Shown in pieces: positions 8,369 to 15,634 of a stretch of 64,000 nucleotides of DNA. The notes under the pieces are model-generated. The model worked only from the letters and a program-made list of their open reading frames with translations. It was not told the DNA's origin and did no database searches. How positions within the stretch are numbered: position 1 is the stretch's first letter; each line of letters begins with the position of its first letter. The DNA comes from CBDESN01 sp965242495 (lineage in GTDB: Bacteria; Pseudomonadota; Alphaproteobacteria; MPNO01), in the NCBI GenBank assembly GCA_965242495.1, contig OZ251446.1, positions 2,480,001-2,544,000 on the forward strand, in the 5' to 3' direction. The position numbers and the translations under genes were made by a program.

Positions 8369-9618
8369 GACGCCGTTCGCGCCGTATCCCCGGCGGCCGC
8401 GAACTTGTCCGCCAGCCGCGCCGCCGCCCGATCCGACGGGAAGTCCGATCTCACGCGCGCCGCCGCCGCCCGCCCGAGAAGCAGCCGCCGCGCCGGATCG
8501 CGGATCAACTCCGCGACGGCCGCGGCCAACGCCTGCGCATCGCCGGGCGGGACGAGGATCCCGGTCGCTCCGTCGGCGATCAGCTCGGGCACGGCCGAGA
8601 CCCGCGACGCGACGCAGGCGAGCGTCTGGCTCTGGGCCTCCAGCAGAACGTTGGGCAGACCGTCCCGGTCGTCGTCCCCGGCGATCCGGCTCGGCAATAC
8701 GAACAGATCCGCTTCCCGGTAGGCGGCCAACAGCGCCGGCTGCGTCAGCGGACCGCGCCAGGCGATGCGCGGCGCCAGCCCGCGCCGGGCGGCGCGGCGG
8801 GCGAGCCGGCGGCGCAGCGGACCGCCGCCGACGAGCACCAGCCGCCAGGCCAGCGACTCAGGCAACTCGGCGAGGGCGTCGATGAGCACGTCGAACCCCT
8901 TCTTCGGGACCATCCGGCCGACCGCCAGGATGACCGCCGCGTCGGCGGCGTCGCTTCCGTCGCGCGGCGGGCGCGGCGCCGGGGGCGGCGGGAACCGCGC
9001 CGGATCCAGGCCGTGATAGACCAGTTCGATCTTTCCCGCGTCGGCGGCGAGCCCCGCGAGCCGCGCGCGGGCGGCGGCGGAGCAGGTCACCAGCCACGAG
9101 CAGGCGGCGATCTTCTCGGCGATCTCCCAGCCCGGCGTCGTCCACACGTCCTTGGCGTGGGCGGCGCAGCTCCAGGCGCGGCCGGTGAGGGTCGCGGCGT
9201 AGCGGGCGACCGAGGCCGGGGTATGCAGGAAATGGGCGTGCAGCGACGCCGTCTCGGCCGCCAGTTCGCGGGCGAGCACCAGGGCCTGGCCGAAGCGGCG
9301 GACCCGGCCCGGCGTCGGGTCGCGCCGCAGGTCGCGCAGCCAGTCGCGCCGCGCCGCGCGGTATCCCGGCCGCCGGCGCGACGTCCGCCAACCGCGCCAC
9401 AGCCGCAGCGGCTCGCGGTAGAGATATTCGGGCAAATACAGCACCGGCGCGGCGATCTCGTCATGGACCGGATGCCGCTCGCCGTCGGTGGGGCGGCGCA
9501 GGCTGACGATGCGGACGTCGAGTCCGCGCTGCTCCAGGCCGCGGATCTCATGGGCGATGAAGGTCTCCGAAAGCCGCGGATAGCCTTTGACGACGAAGGC
9601 GACGGCGGGGCCCGCCAT
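8359..9618 (-). CDS. Glycosyltransferase family 4
   Basis: A 419-residue GT4 enzyme beginning VAFVVKGYPRLSETFIAHEI, the start typical of the exopolysaccharide glycosyltransferases that carry YPxxSETFI. The C-terminal donor domain has ILAVGRMVPKKGFDVLIDAL and DGLPNVLLEAQSQTLACVAS, the latter containing the conserved E-x(7)-E region. It starts 6 bp before the preceding glycosyltransferase gene's stop and overlaps the next gene by 10 bp. Likely cytoplasmic or membrane-associated, using a nucleotide sugar. The specific sugar is unknown. Confidence 0.9.
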   Translation of the reverse strand: MAGPAVAFVVKGYPRLSETFIAHEIRGLEQRGLDVRIVSLRRPTDGERHPVHDEIAAPVLYLPEYLYREPLRLWRGWRTSRRRPGYRAARRDWLRDLRRDPTPGRVRRFGQALVLARELAAETASLHAHFLHTPASVARYAATLTGRAWSCAAHAKDVWTTPGWEIAEKIAACSWLVTCSAAARARLAGLAADAGKIELVYHGLDPARFPPPPAPRPPRDGSDAADAAVILAVGRMVPKKGFDVLIDALAELPESLAWRLVLVGGGPLRRRLARRAARRGLAPRIAWRGPLTQPALLAAYREADLFVLPSRIAGDDDRDGLPNVLLEAQSQTLACVASRVSAVPELIADGATGILVPPGDAQALAAAVAELIRDPARRLLLGRAAAARVRSDFPSDRAAARLADKFAAAGDTARTASCA

Positions 9619-9624
9619 CCGCGG

Positions 9625-10848
9625 CTAGCCCGGTCCGCGGGCGAGGCGGACCGTCGGCGCGGCGCGGCGCTCGATCCAGCGCGCGGACAGGCGGTTCACG
9701 TTGTCGAGCCCGTCCAGCAGGCCGGGAACGACCACGTCCGACGGCGCGCGCTGTTGCGGCAGGTGACGCAGAGCGGTCGCCATCGTGCGCGCGTCGCGCC
9801 CGCCGTCATCGACCAGCATGCGGACGAGTCCGAGCTCCTGCGCCCGTTCGGCGCGGATGAGCTGCTCCCGCCGCGGCATCGTGCGCGGCGCCAGGAGCGC
9901 CGGCTTGTCGAACGACAATATCTCGCAGAACGTGTTGTAGCCGCCCATCGCGACGACGCCGGCGGCGCGCGCGATCAACGCCTCGATGTTGGCGTCGAAG
10001 GTGGTGACCCCGACATTGGCCAGACGCTGGGCGCGCTGGGCGAACTCGGCCTGCGCCTCGGCCTGCATGAACGGGCCGAACACGACGAGCGCGGGATGGG
10101 GCGCCCGGCGGTCGAATTCGTAGGCGCGCAGCACCCAGTCGACCAGCGCCTCGCCGTCGCCGCCGCCGCCGGGCGTGACCAGCAGATAGGGCCGGTCGAA
10201 CGGCGGCTCGGCGTAGGCGGGGCCCGGGACGCCGCGGTCGTCGCGCCGCAGATAACCGGTGAACACCGTCTTGCGGCGGACCGAAGCGGGCAGCGGGATC
10301 TCGGCCAGCGGATCGCAGATCTGCGGCAGGCCGTAGACCCATATCTCGTCGTACAGGCCGTCCAGAGCCGGCAATGCGTTCTTGCGCTCCCATTCGGGGG
10401 CGAGCCGCGACGGTTCGTCCATCACGTCGCGGAGCCCCAGCACCAGCGGGGTCCCCCGCGCCTTGAGCATCGCCAGCGTGTCGTTCACCTCGCCGCGCAG
10501 CCCCAGCGGCTCCTTGTCGACCAGGAAGATGTCGGGGTCGAACACCTCGGCGGTGTGGCGGAGGATCGAGGACCGCATCGCCAGCGTGTGATCGATGTCG
10601 AGCTTCAGGCTGAGGGAGGTGTATTCGCCGCTGCGCAGCTTGATCACGCCGGGAACCCGGACGAAATCCACGCGCGCGCGGAAGTCGAAGCTGCCGATGA
10701 TCGGCGAGCCCGAAAGGATCAGCACCGACATGCCGGGGTTCTCTTCGACCAGCGCATGGGCGATCGCCCGGCAGCGCCGCAGATGGCCGAGCCCGAAGCT
10801 GTCATGCGAGTAGATCAGCACCCGGGATTGCGGCTGCGGCCGGTCCAT
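9625..10848 (-). CDS. Predicted glycosyltransferase, COG4671 type
   Basis: A 407-residue protein starting with SRVLIYSHDSFGLGHLRRC, the hallmark of the COG4671 predicted glycosyltransferases, and ending in a GT28-like donor site AGVVAMGGYNTFCEILSFD. The mid-region ILSGSPIIGSFDF is also conserved in this family. The ATG at 10848 was chosen because it directly precedes the conserved region; in-frame sequence upstream reads out of the TPP-enzyme gene. It opens the glycan gene run, 38 bp downstream of the TPP enzyme. Its closest relative in the window is the gene at 5,467-6,636. Function in a glycan pathway is inferred from family and neighbours. Confidence 0.82.
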   Translation of the reverse strand: MDRPQPQSRVLIYSHDSFGLGHLRRCRAIAHALVEENPGMSVLILSGSPIIGSFDFRARVDFVRVPGVIKLRSGEYTSLSLKLDIDHTLAMRSSILRHTAEVFDPDIFLVDKEPLGLRGEVNDTLAMLKARGTPLVLGLRDVMDEPSRLAPEWERKNALPALDGLYDEIWVYGLPQICDPLAEIPLPASVRRKTVFTGYLRRDDRGVPGPAYAEPPFDRPYLLVTPGGGGDGEALVDWVLRAYEFDRRAPHPALVVFGPFMQAEAQAEFAQRAQRLANVGVTTFDANIEALIARAAGVVAMGGYNTFCEILSFDKPALLAPRTMPRREQLIRAERAQELGLVRMLVDDGGRDARTMATALRHLPQQRAPSDVVVPGLLDGLDNVNRLSARWIERRAAPTVRLARGPG

Positions 10849-10886
10849 CCCGCCGGTCCCCGGCGCCGGCCGGCCGGCGCGCGGCG

Positions 10887-12635
10887 TCACCGGCGGGCGT
10901 CCGCCAGGGCGGCGCCGTCGTCGTAGCTGGTATGCACGTTGAGCACCGCCTGCCGCCGTTCGACCTCGACGGCCTTGAGCGCGCGCTCCAGGGCCGCCGG
11001 CAGATCCGCGGCGCGGCGCACCTCCTCGCCGTAGCCGTCGGACGCCTCCACCACCTTGTGATAGGCGGGGGCGGGTTCGAGATAGGTCAGGGGCGCGCGG
11101 TTGCTCCTGGCGGCCGCGCCGTCGGGGTAGAGGCCTAACGTCGCCTTGCGGACCGACCCCCACATGGCGTTGTTGAGGATCACCGTGAGCACCGGCAGCC
11201 CGTTGGCGGCCGAGACGTAATGGGCCGGCGTCGGGTTCCCGAACATGTAGGAGCCGTCGCCGACCACCGCCATGACGCGCCGGTCGGGCGCGGCGAGCTT
11301 GGCGCCATGCGCCGCGCCCAGGCCCCAGCCCAGCCCGCCGGCCGGGCCGGTGGCGAAGAAGGCGCCGGGCCGGCGGAAGTCGATGTTGGCGATGGCGAGC
11401 TGGGATTCGCTCACCAGTATGTCGTCGTCGTCCTTCACCCGGTCGATGCAATGCGCGACCCAGGCGGCGTCCGCGGCGCCGCCGTCGCCGGCCGCTTCGA
11501 TCCGGCCGGCCGCCGCGGCGCGCCAAGCGGCGTGGCGTTCGACCGCGCGGTCGCGGCGCGCCGCGATCCGCGCGGCCGCCGATTTTTCCCGGTCCGCCAG
11601 GGCGTCGGCGAGGGCCGGCGCGGCCAGCGCGGAGACGCCCGTGATCGCCAGGTCGCAGGGGTATCCCCGGATCGGATAGCGGCTGAACAGGGGATCGGCG
11701 CCGAGATGGATCACCCTGGCGTCGGGCCGCGTCCGATGCAGGCTCGGGATCCACGGAACGTCGCAATCGATCACCAGGATCGCGTCGGCCTCGGCGAGCA
11801 GCTCGCCCGGCTCGAACCCCATATGCATGGGATGCTCGGTCGGCAGGCACATATGCCGCGGCCGGTAGCAGACCACCGGCAGGGCGAACCGGTCGGCAAG
11901 CTCGGCGAACGGACCCACCGCCTTGCGGTTCGCGCCGAGGTTCGAGGTGACGACGAGGGGGTTCTCGGCCGCGGCGAGCCACTCCGCCGCGCGGTCGATG
12001 GCGGCGGGATCCGGCGCCGGCGCATGGGCCGCCCGCCGGCGCGCCGGCGCATCGTAGGAGAACCGCCCCGGCTTCTCGGCCAGGACCTCGCGCGGCAGGC
12101 TGAGATAGACCGGGCCCCGGGGTTCGGTCATGGCGAGGTCGACGGCGCGGTCCACGACCGTCTCCAGCTGCGCTGCGTTGCGCAGCTCGTAATCCCACTT
12201 CACCATCTCGCGCAGGACGCCGGCCTGATCGAACATCTCCTGGCCCCAGTGGATGTAGATCGACCGGGCGCCGTCCGCGCCGGTTTCGTTGATCGGCGTC
12301 CGCCCCGAGGTGAACAGGATCGGGACGTTCTCACGGGCGGCGTTCATCACCCCGCACAGCCCGTTGGCGGTACCGACGTTGACGTGCACCATCACCGCCT
12401 GCGGCCGGCCGGAGATCAGGTAGTAGCCATGGGCCATCGAGACGGCGAGGTTCTCGTGCGGAACCGTGATCGGCGTCGGCGCCGCGCCGCCGCCGGCGAT
12501 CGACTTCGACAGCCCCTCGATGATGGACGGGAAATCGGTCCCGGCGTTGCCGAACAGGTAGTCGACGCCGCGGTCCTTCAGGAGGGCGAGATAGGCTTCG
12601 CCGACGCTGTCCGCGTCGATCGTCGTCCGCGCCAT
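10887..12635 (-). CDS. Thiamine-diphosphate-dependent enzyme (acetolactate synthase/benzoylformate decarboxylase-like)
   Basis: A 582-residue ThDP enzyme with the three-domain acetolactate synthase layout. The activating glutamate is in ITVPHENLAVSMAHGYY near residue 55, and the ThDP-magnesium motif runs from GDGSYMFGNP to VILNN in the C-terminal domain. A GGGAGG-like ribosome site (GGGAGGA) lies before the ATG at 12635, supporting that start. The regulatory small subunit of true acetolactate synthase is absent nearby, so a 2-oxo-acid decarboxylase or carboligase is more likely than branched-chain synthesis. The gene follows the Rieske oxygenase by 32 bp, suggesting both act on one, possibly aromatic, catabolic substrate. 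Confidence 0.88.
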   Translation of the reverse strand: MARTTIDADSVGEAYLALLKDRGVDYLFGNAGTDFPSIIEGLSKSIAGGGAAPTPITVPHENLAVSMAHGYYLISGRPQAVMVHVNVGTANGLCGVMNAARENVPILFTSGRTPINETGADGARSIYIHWGQEMFDQAGVLREMVKWDYELRNAAQLETVVDRAVDLAMTEPRGPVYLSLPREVLAEKPGRFSYDAPARRRAAHAPAPDPAAIDRAAEWLAAAENPLVVTSNLGANRKAVGPFAELADRFALPVVCYRPRHMCLPTEHPMHMGFEPGELLAEADAILVIDCDVPWIPSLHRTRPDARVIHLGADPLFSRYPIRGYPCDLAITGVSALAAPALADALADREKSAAARIAARRDRAVERHAAWRAAAAGRIEAAGDGGAADAAWVAHCIDRVKDDDDILVSESQLAIANIDFRRPGAFFATGPAGGLGWGLGAAHGAKLAAPDRRVMAVVGDGSYMFGNPTPAHYVSAANGLPVLTVILNNAMWGSVRKATLGLYPDGAAARSNRAPLTYLEPAPAYHKVVEASDGYGEEVRRAADLPAALERALKAVEVERRQAVLNVHTSYDDGAALADARR

Positions 12636-12667
12636 GCCGCGTCCTCCCGGTTGCGATCGTCCCGATG

Positions 12668-14005
12668 CTACGTTCGCGCGCCGCGGGCGGCCAGGAGCTC
12701 GCGCCAGCGGCGATAGAAGCCGATGAAGGTCGCCTCGTGGTCCCAGCTGGGGAAGCTGGCCGCCGGGGCCATCCCCAGCTCGGCGGCGAGATCGTCGGGC
12801 CCCGCCCGCATCGCCGCGAGGCCGCGCGTATACTCGTTCCACCCGTCGTCGCCGCCGTAGCAGCCGGCCTGCGCGGTGTCGAGCGAGACCACGTCGTCGG
12901 ACGTGGCCAGCCCCGAGACGAGGAAGAAGTCCTCGAATTTGCGCAGCCGCGCCCGGCGCGCCTCGTCGGGCTCGCCCTTCGGCGCGATGCACCAGATCGT
13001 CACCTCGGTCCTGGTCGGCGCCAGCGGGCGATGGGTCCGCAGATGCGTCGAAGCCAGGTCGTTGAGGACCAGGTTGGGAAACACCAGCAGGTTGCGCCCG
13101 CGGCGCAGCATCCAGTCGGCGTTCGCCGCCGGCGCGCCGGCCTCGATCCGCGCGGTCGCCGGCGCGATGGGAGCGGCTTCGGGGTTGGCGCGGTCGGCCC
13201 ACAGGGCCATGTGGCCGTTGCCGAGATCGTAGCAGCCGTTGCGCACCTCGCCCTGGATACGCCCGGTCTCGGTCTTCATCAGCCCTTCGAGCCCGTCGCG
13301 CGCCTCGCGCGCCAGCATCGTGGTCATGAAGTTCCGGTGCACCGTCCCGACGTGGTAGCCGTCGGCGACGTTCTCGGCCTGGAGCTTCCAGTTGTGGTCG
13401 CAGACATAGGTCTGCGAGCCGTCGAGGACCTCGAGCCCGTCGGGCGCCTGGTCGGCGAACATGTCGATGAAGAAGCGCGCTTCGCCGAGATGGTCGAGGA
13501 GCGGCCGCGCCGCCGGGTCGAGGCAGCCGAAGACGAAGCCGCGATAGCTGTCGATCCGGGCCACCGGCCGGAGGTCGAACTGCGCGCGGTCGACGCCGCC
13601 CTCCGCATATCCGCCGTCCTGGTTCTTGATCCGCAGGCATCTGCCGTCGGCGGCGTAGGACCAGCCGTGGAAGCGGCAGGTCAGCACCCTCGCGTTGCCG
13701 CGCTGGAACGGGGTGAGCAACGCGCCCCGGTGCGAACAGGCGTTGACGAAGCCGCCGACGCCGCCATCGGCGTTGCGGATGGCGAAGACCGGCCGGCGGC
13801 CGATATGGGCGGCGAAATAGTCGCCCGGGCCGGGGATCTGGCTCTCATGGCACAGATAATTCCACTGGGTCTCGAAGATGGCCTCGACCTCGGCCTCGTA
13901 TAACGGCTCGTCGCGGAAGATGCTGCGGCGCACCCGGAACATGCCGCGCTCGGCGCGGTCGTCGACATAGCGGGCGAAATCGGGAACGCCTCCGTCCGGC
14001 GTCAT
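12668..14005 (-). CDS. Aromatic ring-hydroxylating (Rieske) dioxygenase, alpha subunit
   Basis: A 445-residue terminal oxygenase subunit. The [2Fe-2S] Rieske centre is formed by CSH and CRFHGWSY, about 20 residues apart near residues 90-115. The mononuclear iron site is signalled by CDHNWKLQAENVADGYHVG, with the bridging aspartate and two histidines (DGYHVGTVH). The catalytic domain runs to the C-terminus. No beta subunit, ferredoxin or reductase gene is present in the window, so the electron-transfer partners must lie elsewhere or the enzyme is alpha-only, as in the phthalate/vanillate-type oxygenases. It is the first gene of the minus-strand run, preceded by a long leader. Confidence 0.93.
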   Translation of the reverse strand: MTPDGGVPDFARYVDDRAERGMFRVRRSIFRDEPLYEAEVEAIFETQWNYLCHESQIPGPGDYFAAHIGRRPVFAIRNADGGVGGFVNACSHRGALLTPFQRGNARVLTCRFHGWSYAADGRCLRIKNQDGGYAEGGVDRAQFDLRPVARIDSYRGFVFGCLDPAARPLLDHLGEARFFIDMFADQAPDGLEVLDGSQTYVCDHNWKLQAENVADGYHVGTVHRNFMTTMLAREARDGLEGLMKTETGRIQGEVRNGCYDLGNGHMALWADRANPEAAPIAPATARIEAGAPAANADWMLRRGRNLLVFPNLVLNDLASTHLRTHRPLAPTRTEVTIWCIAPKGEPDEARRARLRKFEDFFLVSGLATSDDVVSLDTAQAGCYGGDDGWNEYTRGLAAMRAGPDDLAAELGMAPAASFPSWDHEATFIGFYRRWRELLAARGART

Positions 14006-14369
14006 CGCAGGCCTCCATGCATCGCCGTCGCGGCGGCGGCATTCAGACGCAAATCGACCGGGCTGTCCATGCCGGCGAGAGGCGCGGCCGCCGCGCGAAG
14101 GCCGGATCCCGGCGAAAATTTTCCGGTTTCGTTGTAAATCAAAGAGTTACGACGAAAAACCAGGGAAAAAGCAGGGCCGAAACCGGCCAAAAGCAGGGCG
14201 AAAGCAGGCGAAAAGCAAGGGCAAACCGCGGCGGAAGATCGGCGCTCCCGATACCGGCGGATGGGCGATCCTGGGACCAATTCGTTCGTCTCCCCGTTCC
14301 GACCGAACGCGACCCGCGCGACGCCGCGGCCCCGCGGCGGGTTTCCGGCCGCATCCTTCGATCTTGGGA
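14006..14369. other. Gene-free leader region upstream of the Rieske gene
   Basis: No ORF here looks real: the short frames (87-125 codons) overlap each other and carry no recognisable domain. It contains a purine-rich stretch of near-repeats at 14,153-14,230 and would form the 5' leader of the Rieske transcript if the promoter at 14,370-14,398 is used. Confidence 0.5.
14153..14230. repeat. Purine-rich degenerate tandem repeat
   Basis: About six imperfect copies of a 10-12 bp unit close to GAAAAGCAGG follow each other, leaving one strand almost pure purine. The asymmetry is strong compared with the GC-rich surroundings. The stretch lies in the presumed leader of the Rieske gene, where it could affect RNA folding; no function can be assigned. 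Confidence 0.55.
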
Positions 14370-14398
14370 AACATAACACAGGCGCTCCCGAATGTCAA
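14370..14398 (-). promoter_or_regulatory. Candidate sigma70 promoter for the Rieske/TPP operon
   Basis: On the minus strand there is a perfect -35 box TTGACA (14,398-14,393), a 17-bp spacer and a -10 box TATGTT (14,375-14,370). Transcription would start near 14,362 and run left into the Rieske gene, giving a leader of about 355 nt. This is the best promoter-like sequence seen in the window. It is unproven; a second promoter closer to the gene is possible. Confidence 0.55.
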
Positions 14399-14460
14399 GC
14401 ACAAATCATGAACAAAAACGATGAACCCCTCGGAGTCCGTTTGAGAACCGCCCCCGGCGA

Positions 14461-15570
14461 AAAGGCTTCGTCCGAAATGGATTCCCGCTTTCGAGCGTGT
14501 GAAGAAATCCCGATACGCCCGCGTGGGTGTCGGTTCAGCCGAACAAGCGCGCGAAATCCCCGGGCGCGCGGAGCCTGCCCCCGCGAAAGCGGGGGAATGA
14601 CGGAAGAGGCCTGTGACGACGGCCCGAGGGAGACCGTCGCGGCACCCCCCCTCGTCATTCCCGCGAAAGAGCGTGTGAAGAAACCCTTGGCGTATCCGCC
14701 TCGAGCCGATGGCCTTCCCGGGGCCGGTGTCCCGGGGTCCCCCCCCCCCCCCGTCATTCCCGCGAAAGCGGGAATCCATATTCGTATTTCGATTCCTGTT
14801 TCCGTGGGGACGAGGGGCCTGTGACGTCGGCCCGAGGGAAGCCGTCGGTCGAGGCGGATACGCCCAAAGACCCGTCCTTTCCCGCCCTGGATTCCCGCTT
14901 TCGCGGGAATGACGAGGGGGGGGGGCCGCGACGGCCTCCCTCGGGCCGTCGTCACGGGCCTCCCTCGTCATTCCCCCGCTTTCGCGGGACAGGCTCCGCG
15001 CGCTCGGGGATTTCGCGCGCTTGGTCGGCTGAACCGACGCCCACGCGGACATGTCGGGATTTCTTCACACGCTCGAAAGCGGGAATCCAGGGCAGGCAAG
15101 GACGGGGCCTCGGCTTCCCGCCTCGAGCCGCCGCCACAGCCCCTTCGTCCCCACGGAAACAAGAAGCGGGATACGAATATGGATTCCCGCTTTCGCGGGA
15201 ATGACGGAAGGGGGGGGGCGTATCCGCCTCGAGCCGATGGCCTTCCTCGGGCCGTCGGCGCAAGTCCCCCTCGTCATTCCCCCGCTTTCGCGGGGGCAGG
15301 CTCCGCGCGCCCGGGGATTCCGCGCGCCTGGTCGGCTGAACCGACGCCCATGCGGGCGTCTCGGGATTTCTTCACACACTCTTTCGCGGGAATGACGGAG
15401 GGTTGGCGTATCCGCCTCGAGTCGATGGCCTTCCTGGGGTGTCGGCGGAGGCCCCCTCGTCATTCCCCCGCTTTCGCGGGGGCAGGCTCCGCGCGCCTGG
15501 TCGGCTGAACCGACGCCCATGCGGGCGTCTCGGGATTCCTTCACACGCTCGAAAGCCGGAATCCAGGGCG
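14461..15570. repeat. Array of ATTCCC-N8-GGGAAT palindromes and associated mosaic repeats
   Basis: A 1.1-kb gene-free array. Three perfect 20-bp palindromes (ATTCCCGC..GCGGGAAT) sit at 14,756-14,775, 14,891-14,910 and 15,183-15,202, with roughly eight further partial or expanded copies in both orientations. Between them are repeated blocks such as CGGCTGAACCGACGCCCA, GAGCGTGTGAAGAAA and GTATCCGCCTCGAGCCGATG, and runs of 9-14 G or C. The palindromes match the form ATTCCC-N8-GGGAAT known from the neisserial dRS3 repeat family. All ORFs across it are by-products of the repeats. The array abuts the left end of the defence island. Confidence 0.85.
14657..14737 (+). repeat. 81-bp direct repeat, left copy
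   Basis: This block, from ATTCCCGCGAAAGAGCG through GTGTCCCGGGG, is repeated in the same orientation at 31,425-31,505 with one mismatch in 81 positions (ccggt against ccagt). In this copy it is followed by a run of C and in the other by a run of G. The two copies lie outside the two ends of the defence island. Confidence 0.85.
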
Positions 15571-15604
15571 GTCGCGCCCCGGCAGGACCCGATTTCTCAA
15601 ACGG
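15568..15604 (+). repeat. 37-bp inverted repeat at the left end of the defence island
   Basis: The sequence GCGGTCGCGCCCCGGCAGG, continuing to TCTCAAACGG, recurs on the opposite strand at 31,361-31,397 with three mismatches. This copy lies 30 bp after the DUF499 stop codon. The pair frames everything from the DUF499 gene to the helicase gene. Whether it is a terminal repeat of a mobile unit or two chance copies of a dispersed element is not settled. Confidence 0.7.
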
Positions 15605-15634
15605 ACTCTCGATGGGGGATGGAAAAGGCGGGCG

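Noticed and set aside
14461..15570. CRISPR array in the repeat region
   Set aside because: Repeats are palindromic, in both orientations and unevenly spaced, with repeated rather than unique linkers, and no cas genes are nearby.
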